DNA from: Chlorogloeopsis fritschii PCC 6912
GTDB lineage: Bacteria > Cyanobacteriota > Cyanobacteriia > Cyanobacteriales > Nostocaceae
DNA length: 64,000 nucleotides
Direction of reading: 5' to 3'
Assembly (NCBI RefSeq): GCF_000317285.1
Contig: NZ_AJLN01000049.1
Coordinates: 34,821-98,820 of the forward strand
Positions 8,622 to 18,097 of this stretch are shown here, in pieces. The notes beneath the pieces were generated by a model. The model saw nothing but the letters and a program-made list of their open reading frames with translations, did no database searches and was not told where the DNA came from. Both the position numbers and the translations under genes were made by a program. Each line of letters begins with the position of its first letter. Within the stretch, counting starts at the first letter, position 1.

Positions 8622-10268
8622 ATGTTCCTCACCCAAACTGTTCCCCGTCAACGAGAAATCATCGAAGTTTTATTCCGCAATGGCTGGGATTATATGCGAA
8701 GGTTGCTCACTGGCGGCAAACCTGATGAGCCTCAATTGCCCACACCTGCGGTTTTGAAAAATATCTTGGTAGATTTGGGGCCTGTTTATGTTAAGCTTGG
8801 CCAGCTAATGTCTACCCGTCCAGACTTACTGAGTGCGTCCTACATCGAGGAACTGTCAACGCTGCAAGACGAAGTACCACCTGTTGCTTGGTCAGAAATC
8901 GAAGTTGTCATCCGCAAACAACTAAAACAGCCTTTAGAGGAAACTTTTGCTACCATAAATCCCGTGCCGGTAGCAGCTGGCTCAATTGCTCAGACACACC
9001 GAGCTACACTCAAAGATGGACGGGAAGTGGCGCTTAAGGTTCAACGTCCGGGAATTGATATCATTGTTAACCAAGATATTGCTTTAATTCAAGGTATTGC
9101 TGATTTAGTGGCACGTACTGAATTTGGGCAAACCTACGAAATCAAATCTATTGCTGAAGAATTTACCAAAGCACTAGAAGCTGAGTTAGATTTTACACGA
9201 GAAGCTAGTTATACCGAGCAATTACGACGCAATTTATCTCAAGGTCGTTGGTTTGATCCCAATCAGGTAGTAGTTGCAGAAATTTACTGGGATGTGACTA
9301 CCCCTAAATTGATGGTGATGGAATGGTTGGATGGTGTACCGCTATTGTCAGCTAATCTTGATGATCACCAAAACGGTAAAAGTCCTGCCGTCGAACGCCA
9401 AAGAATTACCACCTTGTTATTCCGTGCTTTTTTCCAGCAGCTTTATATAGACGGCTTCTTTCATGCCGATCCACATCCAGGGAATTTGTTTTATCTCAAA
9501 GATGGACGGGTTGCTTTACTTGATTGTGGCATGATGGGACGGCTCGATCCGCGCACGCAACGGATATTGACAGAGATGTTACTGGCAATTGTTGATTTAG
9601 ATGCCCAACGCTGTGCTCAGTTAACTTTGCAGTTGTCTGACTCTGCTCAACCAGTAATTCTGTCTCGCCTGGAAAATGACTATGACCGGATGCTACGCAA
9701 GTATTACAATTTAAGCCTGTCTCAATTGAATTTCAGCCAGATTATTTACGAGCTGCTGCAAGTTGCCCGAAATAATAAAATTCGCTTGCCTAGCAACATG
9801 GGCTTGTATGCTAAGACTCTGGCTAATTTAGAGGGAGTAGCGCGGTTATTCAACCCAGAGGTTAACTTCATAGATGAAGTTCAGCCATTGCTTACAGACT
9901 TATTCCGACGCCAATTAGTTGGAGAAGCTCCCGTGCGATCGCTCCTGAGAACAGCATTGGATCTTAAAAGTTTGTCTTTACAATCTCCCCGACATATTGA
10001 ATTGCTTTTAGATAGAGTTACATCAGAAACACTACAGTGGAATTTATCTTTACGCGGATTAGATGGATTGCGCCGTACAGCAGACGATGCCGCCAATCGC
10101 CTGTCTTTTAGCATCTTAGTAGGTTCACTGATTATGGGGGCAGCAATTATTTCTAGTAATGCACGTACAGCCCAACTATCTTTTTTAAGCAACGTGTTAT
10201 TTGCTACTGCTAGTTTATTGGGATTGTGGTTGATTATCAGTATTCTGCGATCGGGTCGTTTACGTTAA
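8622..10268 (+). CDS. ABC1/UbiB-family atypical kinase
   Basis: ABC1 (UbiB/ADCK) proteins are atypical kinases or ATPases linked to prenylquinone metabolism and plastid stress. The family's KxGQ motif is in VKLGQLMSTRPDLL (residues 58-71). The Ala-rich nucleotide loop is VAAGSIAQTH and is followed by the conserved Lys in EVALKVQRPG. The catalytic loop is FFHADPHPGNLF (about residues 280-291) and the metal motif DCG is in LLDCGMMGRL. Two hydrophobic segments close the 548-residue protein. Cyanobacteria carry several paralogues; which one this is cannot be told. It is a separate transcription unit, with a dispersed repeat after it. Confidence 0.92.
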   Translation: MFLTQTVPRQREIIEVLFRNGWDYMRRLLTGGKPDEPQLPTPAVLKNILVDLGPVYVKLGQLMSTRPDLLSASYIEELSTLQDEVPPVAWSEIEVVIRKQLKQPLEETFATINPVPVAAGSIAQTHRATLKDGREVALKVQRPGIDIIVNQDIALIQGIADLVARTEFGQTYEIKSIAEEFTKALEAELDFTREASYTEQLRRNLSQGRWFDPNQVVVAEIYWDVTTPKLMVMEWLDGVPLLSANLDDHQNGKSPAVERQRITTLLFRAFFQQLYIDGFFHADPHPGNLFYLKDGRVALLDCGMMGRLDPRTQRILTEMLLAIVDLDAQRCAQLTLQLSDSAQPVILSRLENDYDRMLRKYYNLSLSQLNFSQIIYELLQVARNNKIRLPSNMGLYAKTLANLEGVARLFNPEVNFIDEVQPLLTDLFRRQLVGEAPVRSLLRTALDLKSLSLQSPRHIELLLDRVTSETLQWNLSLRGLDGLRRTADDAANRLSFSILVGSLIMGAAIISSNARTAQLSFLSNVLFATASLLGLWLIISILRSGRLR

Positions 10269-10384
10269 AAAATGGTTAATGGTTAGTCAATAGTCATTGG
10301 TCATTAGTCATTTGTTAGTGGTTAGTGGTAAATAACTTTTTAACCGAAAGATAATCAACAACAGCCGCTCCTACCAACTACTGT

Positions 10385-10446
10385 ACGGGCGGGTTTAGAA
10401 GATAAGTTATCGGTTTGAACCAAAAGTTAATCAACAAAACCCGCAC
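10385..10446. repeat. Dispersed inverted-repeat element, GGGCGGGTTT family, copy 2
   Basis: ACGGGCGGGTTTAGAAGAT at one end and ATCAACAAAACCCGC at the other, about 60 bases. It is preceded by a run of TTAGTGG words and followed by a GC-rich tail containing GGGCGCGCTGCCTCCCCT, which recurs beside copies 3 and 5. Confidence 0.7.
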
Positions 10447-10515
10447 GGCAGTCGCACTCGACGCGCTTAACCCGCAAGGGCGCGCTGCCTCCCCTACTAT
10501 CTACTAAAAAAATAT

Positions 10516-11502
10516 ATGCCGATTATCGAAGCTCAAAATTTGAGCAAAGTTTATCCTGTTGCTGTTAAAGAACCGGGCATAATTGGGACAATTACCCACT
10601 TTTTTCGTCGCACCTATCGCGAAATTAAAGCGGTTCAGGATGTTTCCTTTGAAATTGGAGCTGGTGAAGTAGTAGGCTTTTTAGGGCCAAATGGTGCAGG
10701 TAAAACTACTACACTCAAAATGCTGACGGGATTGATTCATCCTTCTAGTGGCAAAGTCAGAGTAGCTGGTTATGTTCCCTTCCGTCGTCAAGAAGGTTTT
10801 TTGCAAAAGATTACCTTAGTTATGGGGCAAAAACAGCAGTTACTTTGGGACTTGCCAGCAATGGATTCTCTGAGAATTAACGCTGCTGTGTACAATATCT
10901 CGGAGCGTGAGTTCCGTCAGCGGGTGGGGGAATTAACTGAGATGCTGTCCTTAGAAGGCAAGCTTTCCCAGCCTGTACGGAAGCTATCTTTGGGTGAACG
11001 GATGAAAGCAGAACTTTTGGCAGCACTGTTGCACCATCCCAAAGTGTTGTTTTTAGATGAACCCACTTTAGGATTGGATGTCAATGCCCAAGTAGGAGTG
11101 CGTGATTTCTTACGCGAATACAATCAGCGCTATCAGGCAACGGTGTTATTAACTAGTCATTATATGGCTGATATCACAGCTTTATGCGAACGAGTACTGT
11201 TAATTCATCGGGGCAATTTGATGTATGACGGTAGTTTGGATGGATTACTAGAAAGGTTTGCACCATATCGAGAAGTTCATGTGGAGTTAGCTCATTCTCT
11301 GCCCAAAGAAAAACTCATGCTTTATGGTGATGTGCAAAAGCTAGATGGGCGAATGGTGTGTTTTATGGTGCAGCAAGAAGAATTAACACGTACAGTATCG
11401 CGAATTTTAGTTGAGTTAGAGGTAACTGATTTAAAAGTGACTGAACCGCCAGTAGAAGAGGTGATTGGGCGAGTATTTTTAGAGGGAGTGGTTAGTGGTT
11501 AA
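10516..11502 (+). CDS. ABC transporter ATP-binding protein (ABC-2 exporter type)
   Basis: The nucleotide-binding subunit of an exporter. Walker A is GFLGPNGAGKTTTLKML at about residues 54-70, the signature is LSLGERMKAEL near 155-165, and Walker B with D-loop is VLFLDEPTLGLD near 177-188. A switch His follows in LLTSHY. The 328 residues include a C-terminal extension of about 80 residues, as in drug- or polysaccharide-type ABC-2 ATPases. Its stop abuts the ATG of the permease gene with no spacer (TAA at 11500-11502, ATG at 11503), so the two are translationally coupled. Confidence 0.92.
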   Translation: MPIIEAQNLSKVYPVAVKEPGIIGTITHFFRRTYREIKAVQDVSFEIGAGEVVGFLGPNGAGKTTTLKMLTGLIHPSSGKVRVAGYVPFRRQEGFLQKITLVMGQKQQLLWDLPAMDSLRINAAVYNISEREFRQRVGELTEMLSLEGKLSQPVRKLSLGERMKAELLAALLHHPKVLFLDEPTLGLDVNAQVGVRDFLREYNQRYQATVLLTSHYMADITALCERVLLIHRGNLMYDGSLDGLLERFAPYREVHVELAHSLPKEKLMLYGDVQKLDGRMVCFMVQQEELTRTVSRILVELEVTDLKVTEPPVEEVIGRVFLEGVVSG

Positions 11503-12291
11503 ATGAAGCGCATCTTTAGAACAGCTTTGACATTACTTTCTGTTTACTATGCTTACATGGTGGAGTATCGGGCAGAACTAATTTTATGGGTTTTGTCTGG
11601 TTCTTTGCCAATTATATTAATGGGAGTTTGGACGCAGGCGGCACAAGGTGGAAATTTTGGTTTAACACCTGTAGATTTTGCCCGTTACTTTCTAGCAGTT
11701 TTTCTAGTTAGGCAATTAACAGTTGTTTGGGCAATTTGGGATGTTGAAAAGGAAGTAATAGAAGGCAAGCTTTCTAATCGATTATTACAACCGCTCGATC
11801 CAGTCTGGCATCATGTTGCATCTCATCTAGGTGAAAGAGGCGCTCGTATACCTTTTACGTTTCTGTTAATTGGATTATTTTTTATACTGTATCCTCAAGC
11901 TTTTTGGATACCGAGTTTAGGAGAAATTTGTTTGTTTCTCTTGGCAGGGGTATTGGCTTTTATCTTACGCTTTGTAATTCAGTATACGTTTGCTCTATTT
12001 GCTTTTTGGACAGAAAGAGCTAGCGCCATAGAAAATTTTTGGTTTTTGTTTTATTTGTTTTTGTCTGGGATGATTGCCCCTTTAGATGTTTTCCCTGAAC
12101 CAGTAAGGACAGTAGTACTTTTCACACCTTTTCCCTATTTAATTGATTTTCCTGCGAGTATTTTGGTGGGGCTACCTGTAGATATGACAAGGGGATTTTT
12201 AGCAACATTAGGTTGGATTTTATTATTTTTGATTTTGAATCGCTGGCTATGGCGGCAAGGATTAAAGCAGTATTCGGGAATGGGAGCGTAG
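11503..12291 (+). CDS. ABC-2 type transporter permease (DUF990-like)
   Basis: The 262-residue protein has about six hydrophobic segments and the DUF990/ABC-2 pattern MVEYRAELILWVLSGSLPII near the start. Other marks are WDVEKEVIEGKLSNRLLQPLD in the first cytoplasmic loop (about residues 85-105) and the conserved LFLSGMIAPLDVFPEP before the last third. Many such systems have two permease genes after the ATPase; only one is present here, so it would act as a homodimer or with a partner elsewhere. Substrate unknown. It is coupled to the ATPase gene. Confidence 0.85.
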   Translation: MKRIFRTALTLLSVYYAYMVEYRAELILWVLSGSLPIILMGVWTQAAQGGNFGLTPVDFARYFLAVFLVRQLTVVWAIWDVEKEVIEGKLSNRLLQPLDPVWHHVASHLGERGARIPFTFLLIGLFFILYPQAFWIPSLGEICLFLLAGVLAFILRFVIQYTFALFAFWTERASAIENFWFLFYLFLSGMIAPLDVFPEPVRTVVLFTPFPYLIDFPASILVGLPVDMTRGFLATLGWILLFLILNRWLWRQGLKQYSGMGA

Positions 12292-12365
12292 AAGAGGACA
12301 AGGGGACAGGGGACAAGGGGACAAGAGGTAAATTACAATCCTTCTGTCTCCTGCCTCCTGCCTTC

Positions 12366-13835
12366 TCAAGCTGCTAGATGTTGCTGAACTTGCAGCACAA
12401 GTTCATTTGTCCAGTGGTTGGCGAGTTCAGCTGCTTCTGCTTCTACCATGACTCGGATGACTGGTTCGGTGCCAGAAGCGCGAACTAATATCCTGCCTGC
12501 GTTGCCCATTTCCACCTCAGCACGAGCGATCGCTTCTTGTAGAGGTTGGCATTCTTTCCATCCTAAACGCTTGCTACGGTCTTCTACACGCACGTTCCGC
12601 AATAGCTGAGGATATGTTTGAAAGCTTCGATCCACCATTTCTGAAAGGGGAACATTAGCTTGCTGTACTAAAGTTGCTAAATGCAAAGCTGTAAGCAAAC
12701 CATCTCCAGTAATACCATAATGCCGACACAGAATATGACCGGATTGTTCTCCACCCAGCATTCCTCCTCTGGAGTGCATTTCTGCTTGGACGTATTGATC
12801 GCCTACTGCTGTACGAATTAGTCTACCACCAATTTTTTCCCAGGCTCTTTCAAAGCCTAAGTTAGCCATGACTGTGGAAACAATGAGATTGTCTGGTAGT
12901 TCTTGTTTTTGTTGTAGGTAACGTCCCCATAAGTAAAGGATATAATCACCATTTACTTGCCGTCCGCTATGATCTACTGCCAAAACGCGATCAGCATCGC
13001 CATCAAAGGCAAAACCTAAGTGAGCATTGTGTTCGCTAACTGCCGCTTGCACAATATCTAAGTGAGTAGAACCACAATTAACATTAATGCGATCGCCATC
13101 TGCTTGGTTATGCAAGCAAATAACTTCTGCGCCTAGTGACTCGAATACCGATGGTGCTAACCCAACAGCTGCCCCCCACGCCAAATCTAAGACAATCTTC
13201 ATACCTTGAAGATTGACAGCGTGTAAAGGATGTTTTAAAGCTTCAGCATAACGTTCTACTAGCTCTGGACGCGAGTAATGCCTGCCACAATTGCGCAAGC
13301 TAATATTAGGCGATGCTGTACCCCGCAAACCGGCTTCAATTTCTGCCTGTAATACTTGCGATAACTTCAAACCATCAGCACCAAAAATCTTAATGCCGTT
13401 GTCTTCCGGTGGATTGTGGCTAGCAGAAATCATCACTCCACCGATCGCATCACTAATACTGGTAAGATAAGCAACGCAAGGAGTCGGGCATAAGCCCAAA
13501 TACCAAACTTCCAAACCTGCTGCTGTTAAGCCTGCACTTAAGGCCATTGCCAGCATATCACTAGAATTTCTAGAATCCTGTCCGACAATAACTGGGCCGA
13601 TTTGGGAAGCATTAGCTTGCAATACAACCCCCGCCCAAAAACCAACTTGCAATGCTAGAGGTGCACTTAGTAATTCTCCAACTCGTCCGCGAATACCGTC
13701 TGTGCCAAACAAGGGAGTTGTTGGTAATGAAATATTATTTAGTGCTAAATTGCTTGCGATCGCTTGGTGTAATCCGTCTGGTTCAGAAGCAGAATTTCCA
13801 CCAAAGCCTTGAGGCCGAATTATAGATGAGACCAT
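12366..13835 (-). CDS. glmM: Phosphoglucosamine mutase
   Basis: Converts glucosamine-6-phosphate to glucosamine-1-phosphate for UDP-GlcNAc and peptidoglycan. The 489-residue protein has the active-site phosphoserine loop [14 protein letters not shown] (Ser at about residue 139), the metal loop [14 protein letters not shown], the sugar-binding loop GGEQSGHI, and the C-terminal phosphate-binding loop [19 protein letters not shown]. An extension of about 40 residues precedes [13 protein letters not shown]; the ATG at 13835 is kept because no better start is visible. It converges with the ABC permease gene. Confidence 0.92.
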   Translation of the reverse strand: MVSSIIRPQGFGGNSASEPDGLHQAIASNLALNNISLPTTPLFGTDGIRGRVGELLSAPLALQVGFWAGVVLQANASQIGPVIVGQDSRNSSDMLAMALSAGLTAAGLEVWYLGLCPTPCVAYLTSISDAIGGVMISASHNPPEDNGIKIFGADGLKLSQVLQAEIEAGLRGTASPNISLRNCGRHYSRPELVERYAEALKHPLHAVNLQGMKIVLDLAWGAAVGLAPSVFESLGAEVICLHNQADGDRINVNCGSTHLDIVQAAVSEHNAHLGFAFDGDADRVLAVDHSGRQVNGDYILYLWGRYLQQKQELPDNLIVSTVMANLGFERAWEKIGGRLIRTAVGDQYVQAEMHSRGGMLGGEQSGHILCRHYGITGDGLLTALHLATLVQQANVPLSEMVDRSFQTYPQLLRNVRVEDRSKRLGWKECQPLQEAIARAEVEMGNAGRILVRASGTEPVIRVMVEAEAAELANHWTNELVLQVQQHLAA

Positions 13836-14391
13836 ACGTTAAAACACTCCACACAGACACACAGGAGAATAACACTTTAAAACTTATTCAACAATTCTCT
13901 ATGGGTAGGTTTTATCACGCACCATAGTCCTATTAGTTTTTCTTTGCCTAAAATTGATTAAAGTAAAGCTTTTTTAAGGAATAGTGCTCTTAAAAGGGAC
14001 TGGGGACAGTCTTTGGGATGTTGATATCTTGCAATTTGATTGAGAGAGCCAGAGGCTCTAGTGGTTCTTGTTACCAGATTGAACCTAGTAACGACGGTTT
14101 GTGGGCTGCCGCCTCCAGGCATATCCTCTCCTTGTCCCCTTTACCCAATACCCAGTACCCAATTCCCGATGTAAATAAAATTTAGCCCGTCATAACAAAA
14201 CTTTAAGTTATGGAAATATGGCTCTGTATCAGTGATAGAGTTACGTTTGCAAACTCTCCAAAACTTAGTAGCTTAAAAATATTTAATAAAATTTCTCATC
14301 AAATAGCTCTACTGTAACGTTTTAGTGGCTTTTGTAGCCGTTAGTAAATCAATACTCCGGCAGTTGACTTTTTAAAGTTGAGAAATTTAGC
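13836..14391. other. Divergent spacer between glmM and heme oxygenase genes
   Basis: 556 bases without a credible ORF. It holds one copy of the 75-base repeat listed at 14046. The last 130 bases before the heme oxygenase ATG are AT-rich and should hold its promoter. No riboswitch or clear regulator site was recognised. Confidence 0.5.
14046..14120. repeat. Dispersed repeat, GAGCCAGAGGCTCT...GCCGCCTCCAGG family, copy A
   Basis: The block runs GAGCCAGAGGCTCTAGTGG, TTACCAGATTGAACCTAGTAA, GGGCTGCCGCCTCCAGG. The reverse complement of the same arrangement is at 49408-49479. The middle is an imperfect palindrome around TTACCAG/CTAGTAA. Confidence 0.7.
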
Positions 14392-15105
14392 ATGAGCAGC
14401 AATTTAGCAACCAAATTGCGTGTCGGCACTAAAAAAGCCCACACGATGGCAGAAAACGTTGGTTTTGTCAAGTGCTTTTTAAAAGGAGTAGTAGAGAAAA
14501 ACTCCTACCGCAAGCTCGTTGCCAACCTTTACTTTGTGTATTCCGTCATGGAAGAGGAGATGGAAAAGCACAAAAATCATCCTCTAGTTTCTAAAATTAA
14601 TTTTCGAGAACTATACAGACAGCGCAGTTTAGAAAAAGACCTTAGCTATTACTACGGTGGCAACTGGCGGGAACAAATTCAACTATCGCCCGCCGGAGAA
14701 GCATACGTACAACGCATTCGGGAAGTTTCTGAAAAAGAACCAGAATTATTGATTGCTCATTCTTACACCCGCTATCTTGGCGACTTGTCTGGCGGGCAAA
14801 TTCTCAAAGGCATTGCCCAAACTGCAATGAACCTAAGTGGTGATGGAACCGCCTTCTATGAATTTGAAGACATTTCTGACGAAAAAGCATTCAAAAACAA
14901 ATATCGTCAGGCTTTAGATGAACTGCCCATTGATGATGCTACAAGCGATCGCATTGTCGATGAAGCTAACGCCGCCTTTGGCATGAACATGAAAATGTTC
15001 CAGGAATTAGAAGGCAACTTGATTAAGGCGATCGGACAAATGTTGTTCAACACCCTGACTCGCCGTCGTACACGTGGCAGCACAGAATTGGCTACTGCCG
15101 AGTAA
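14392..15105 (+). CDS. ho1: Heme oxygenase (biliverdin-producing), HO-1 type
   Basis: Cleaves heme to biliverdin IX-alpha, CO and iron with ferredoxin, the first step to phycocyanobilin and other bilins. The proximal heme ligand is His17 in KKAHTMAENVGFV. The distal helix with flexible glycines is GDLSGGQILKGIAQ near residues 126-139. The length of 237 aa matches cyanobacterial HO-1. It starts with ATG at 14392. It is monocistronic, since a repeat-filled spacer of 305 bases follows. Confidence 0.95.
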   Translation: MSSNLATKLRVGTKKAHTMAENVGFVKCFLKGVVEKNSYRKLVANLYFVYSVMEEEMEKHKNHPLVSKINFRELYRQRSLEKDLSYYYGGNWREQIQLSPAGEAYVQRIREVSEKEPELLIAHSYTRYLGDLSGGQILKGIAQTAMNLSGDGTAFYEFEDISDEKAFKNKYRQALDELPIDDATSDRIVDEANAAFGMNMKMFQELEGNLIKAIGQMLFNTLTRRRTRGSTELATAE

Positions 15106-15140
15106 ACCAAAAAATAATATCAGCCAATATTTTCTAAATT

Positions 15141-15204
15141 GTAGGGGCAGCGCCCCTGGGATTGTCCTCCTCAAACAGGGCTTTCTTAGGGATGTTGCCC
15201 CTAC
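15141..15204. repeat. Small inverted-repeat element with GTAGGGGCA ends
   Basis: GTAGGGGCAGCGCCCCTGG at one end and TTGCCCCTAC at the other, about 64 bases, with terminal inverted repeats and internal GC palindromes. It has the form of a MITE-like dispersed hairpin. It occupies the 305-base spacer between ho1 and cobW, in which nothing else is clear. Confidence 0.6.
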
Positions 15205-15410
15205 AGTCTTAGTTTTGTTTAAGTTTTGACAAGAGGTTTATGGCTATAGAGGAATTACAATGATTCACTCATATGAGGAGGAGCGCTTTTACCCAACCTC
15301 TACGAGTCAACTTTACTTTGTGCGTAAGTGCTGATTCCCAATCTACTCACTATGGGGCAAAATGCAAAAAGGCTCAATTCATGGCTTTTGTGCAAAATTT
15401 TAATTAAACA

Positions 15411-16451
15411 ATGGTTGCAAAAATTCCTGTCACCGTTATTACCGGGTTTTTAGGTAGTGGTAAAACTACTCTAATTCGCCACCTACTACAAAATAATCAA
15501 GGACGTCGTATAGCTGTTTTAGTTAACGAATTTGGCGAACTTGGCATAGATGGAGAATTGTTGAAATCGTGTCAAATTTGCCCAGAAGATGGTGATGGTA
15601 TAGATAACATATTTGAATTAACCAATGGCTGCTTGTGCTGTACTGTACAGGAGGAATTTTTACCTACGATGCAACAGTTACTCAAGCGGCGAGATAGTAT
15701 TGACTGCATTTTAATTGAAACCTCTGGTTTAGCCTTGCCAAAACCACTAGTAACGGCTTTTCGCTGGCCAGAAATTCGTTCTGGTGCTACGGTTGATGCT
15801 GTAATTACAGTGGTAGATTGTGCAGCAGTAGCAGCAGGAACATTTGCCGACGATCCAGAGGCGGTAGAGGCACAAAGGCAAGCAGATGATAGTTTAGAGC
15901 ATGAAACACCTTTACAAGAACTGTTTGAAGATCAACTTGCCTGTGCAGATTTAGTAATTTTAAATAAAACTGACTTGGTGGATGGAGAAACAAAAGCAAA
16001 AGTTGAGGAGTTAGTTAAACAAGAGTTACCCAGAGTTGTAAAGATTGTAGAGAGTTGTGAAGGTCAACTCGATCCATCCATATTGTTAGGATTCCAAGCC
16101 GCAGTTGAAGACAATTTAGATACTCGTCCCAGTCATCATGATACTGAAGAGGAGCACGAGCACGATGACGAAATTGTATCAACTCATCTAATTTTAAATC
16201 GGGACTTTGATCCCCAAAAGCTGCAACAAAAGTTACAAACACTTGTAAAACAACAAGAAATTTACCGAATTAAAGGCTTTGTTGCTGTACCTAATAAACC
16301 CATGCGTTTAGTGATGCAAGGGGTGGGAAGTCGCTTTGAACAATTTTACGATCGCCCTTGGCAACCCCAGGAGATAAGGCAAACCCGTTTAGTTTTTATT
16401 GGCAGAGAACTAAATTCGTCTGAGATTGAATCGCAGCTTGTGGCATTATAA
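15411..16451 (+). CDS. cobW: CobW, GTP-dependent metal chaperone-like protein of cobalamin synthesis
   Basis: G3E-family GTPase. The P-loop is GFLGSGKTT (residues 12-20) and the metal-binding CxCC is in NGCLCCTVQ (Cys74, 76, 77). The G4 motif is NKTD, in LVILNKTDLV. The block DDSLEHETPLQELFEDQLAC is characteristic of true CobW rather than zinc-linked COG0523 paralogues. A His/Asp/Glu-rich loop (HHDTEEEHEHDD, about residues 240-252) could bind metal. In the aerobic pathway CobW acts with cobalt insertion, where CobN is the large subunit; a CobN/ChlH-type gene lies at 34.7 kb. No cobalamin riboswitch was recognised upstream. Confidence 0.85.
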   Translation: MVAKIPVTVITGFLGSGKTTLIRHLLQNNQGRRIAVLVNEFGELGIDGELLKSCQICPEDGDGIDNIFELTNGCLCCTVQEEFLPTMQQLLKRRDSIDCILIETSGLALPKPLVTAFRWPEIRSGATVDAVITVVDCAAVAAGTFADDPEAVEAQRQADDSLEHETPLQELFEDQLACADLVILNKTDLVDGETKAKVEELVKQELPRVVKIVESCEGQLDPSILLGFQAAVEDNLDTRPSHHDTEEEHEHDDEIVSTHLILNRDFDPQKLQQKLQTLVKQQEIYRIKGFVAVPNKPMRLVMQGVGSRFEQFYDRPWQPQEIRQTRLVFIGRELNSSEIESQLVAL

Positions 16452-16799
16452 GCTATTTAGTCATTGGTCATTTATTTAGTGGTTAGTGGTTAGTAGGGGA
16501 GGCAGCGCGCCCTTGGAGGTTAAGAGGAGCTAACGGAAACGTCTCCGGCTCCACGCCACATGCTTTATGCCGGGAAACCCGTCCACCGCAGTGGCTCCTC
16601 CGTTGTAGCGACTGCCGTGCGGGTTTTGTTGATAATCTTGCCGTTCAAACTGATCATTTATCTTCTAAACCCCCCCGTACAGTGGTTAGTGGTTGGTAGT
16701 TCTCTCCCCAACTTCCCCAGCTTCAAGGGCTTCCCCATCTCCCACTCTCCCCCTCTCCTTGTCCCCTTGTCCCTTTGTCTCCCCCTCTCCCCATCTCCT
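16452..16799. repeat. Repeat-filled spacer, including an inverted GGGCGGGTTT-family element (16618-16679, copy 3)
   Basis: The spacer opens with TTAGTGG words, then a GC-rich block with AGGGGAGGCAGCGCGCCCTTG, then TTTATGCCGGGAAACCCGTC, also present near 33.37 kb. Element 16618-16679 begins GTGCGGGTTTTGTTGATAAT and ends TTCTAAACCCCCCCGTA, the reverse orientation of copy 2. A pyrimidine-rich CCCTCTCC stretch precedes the ABA4-like gene. An open frame through this block is not a real N-terminus. Confidence 0.65.
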
Positions 16800-17285
16800 A
16801 TGAACATCACTCAACTGTTCAACATTGCCAATGTTTACGTTTTACCGTTTTGGGCGTTGATGATTTTCCTGCCTAAATGGAAAGTTACTCAGCGGGTAAT
16901 GGAATCCTATATTCCTTTTGTGCTTTTAGCTGCTGCATATCTGTATTTATTCATTAGCAGTGTTACCCCAGAAAATGCTCAAGCTCTATCAAATCCGCAA
17001 TTAGCAGATATTGCTAGATTTTTTGCCGATGAGAAAGCTGCTGCTACAGGTTGGATTCATTTTTTGGTGATGGATTTGTTTGTTGGGCGCTACATTTATT
17101 TGCAAGGACAAAAAACAGGAGTTTGGACAATCCACTCCTTGGCACTATGTTTATTTGCTGGCCCTTTAGGATTACTCTCTCACATCTTTACTTACTGGAT
17201 TGCTAAGAAATTGTTTCTGAGTTCTGGAAGTGAAACAGAGGAGGTTGCACCAAAAATAGTGTCATCTACATCAGATGCAAGTTAA
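16800..17285 (+). CDS. ABA4-like membrane protein (DUF4281)
   Basis: The 161-residue protein resembles the ABA4-like family, named for the plant protein needed for neoxanthin formation; the role in cyanobacteria is not settled. It has four hydrophobic segments. Typical marks are NIANVYVLPFWALMIFLPKW near the start, the conserved GWIHFLVMDLFVGRYIYLQG (about residues 82-101), and LFAGPLGLLSHIFTYW near the end. The ATG at 16800 is chosen: the frame upstream runs through repeat DNA and encodes a Ser/Pro-rich low-complexity stretch. In this genome it could act on carotenoids, as crtW and a CrtISO-like gene lie in the window, but they are not adjacent. Confidence 0.8.
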   Translation: MNITQLFNIANVYVLPFWALMIFLPKWKVTQRVMESYIPFVLLAAAYLYLFISSVTPENAQALSNPQLADIARFFADEKAAATGWIHFLVMDLFVGRYIYLQGQKTGVWTIHSLALCLFAGPLGLLSHIFTYWIAKKLFLSSGSETEEVAPKIVSSTSDAS

Positions 17286-17367
17286 CCTTGAGTGTCAGCG
17301 CTCTCAAAATCAACCTTAGGTCGCTAATCCCACAGAATAACTATTTCAATTTCTCGATTTACATACT

Positions 17368-17691
17368 ATGCATCAACCAACCAAAGAAGAGTTATTGCAG
17401 GCAATGAAACTTATGGTTGGCTCAAGAAATTGGGCAGGATATTTACACTTTAGAAGGTTGTTAAAGTTACACTATCCTATCGGTTTCAACGGTGAGTTGA
17501 GGCAAATGTTTTGCTCGCTATCCGATGAGGATAAACTCGCGTATCGTAACTATTTTAACGATCCACCAGAGTCGATGGACAAGCAGCAAAAAAAATTGAA
17601 AAAGAAAGCCAAGGCAGCAGAACTACAAGAGAGACAGGCAGGTATCTATCGACCCAAATTAATTACTTCACCTAAAAATCACTCAAATTAA
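17368..17691 (+). CDS. Hypothetical basic protein (107 aa)
   Basis: Not recognised. It is a soluble, mainly helical protein with a Lys-rich helix near residues 71-87 (MDKQQKKLKKKAKAAELQER) and aromatic residues in SRNWAGYLHFRRLLKLHYP near residues 19-37. There is no signal peptide. It follows the ABA4-like gene by 82 bases on the same strand and is followed by a terminator hairpin, so the two may share a transcript. Confidence 0.55.
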   Translation: MHQPTKEELLQAMKLMVGSRNWAGYLHFRRLLKLHYPIGFNGELRQMFCSLSDEDKLAYRNYFNDPPESMDKQQKKLKKKAKAAELQERQAGIYRPKLITSPKNHSN

Positions 17692-17845
17692 TCAATTTTA
17701 TTGATATTCTCCGCATAAATCATCGCTGTTTGTGCTAGGAGTGTGTTAAAGTTTGTTTTTCTACTTAATCTTGTAATTCAAAGATATTAACTTAGCTTTT
17801 TTTAATTAAGTAGAACATCAAACTAAACGTAAAATATGCTCTGTA

Positions 17846-17890
17846 AAATCCCCGATTTCTTAGATAAGTCGGGGATTTGTGTTTTTTGTG
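17846..17890 (+). terminator. Rho-independent-type terminator
   Basis: A 10-bp perfect stem, AAATCCCCGA/TCGGGGATTT, with a 13-base loop, followed by GTGTTTTTTGTG. It lies 155 bases after the 107-aa gene and closes the ABA4-like/107-aa unit. The rest of the 406-base spacer to 18097 is AT-rich without other signals. Confidence 0.7.
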
Positions 17891-18097
17891 TTTTTAGTTT
17901 ATTTAAAATTTAACAATAATAAATGTGTCATGAGGTAATTATTTGCAAATATTTGTTTATTTCCTCACAACTTCCTCAAATTTTATTCTTAATCTCAAAA
18001 AAGAAGTAAATTTGATTAAATGTTAGACTGATAAAGTTTGCAGTCACAACATAGTAATCACATATCAATTCCTAGAAATTATCAGGAGGGCAGATTT

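Noticed and set aside
15106..15410. Cobalamin riboswitch in front of cobW
   Set aside because: I looked for a B12-box-like GCCACTG core and surrounding stems and found only a MITE-like element.
16560..16799. N-terminal 80 codons in front of the ABA4-like protein
   Set aside because: They encode low-complexity sequence from repeat and pyrimidine-rich DNA; the family start is at ATG 16800.
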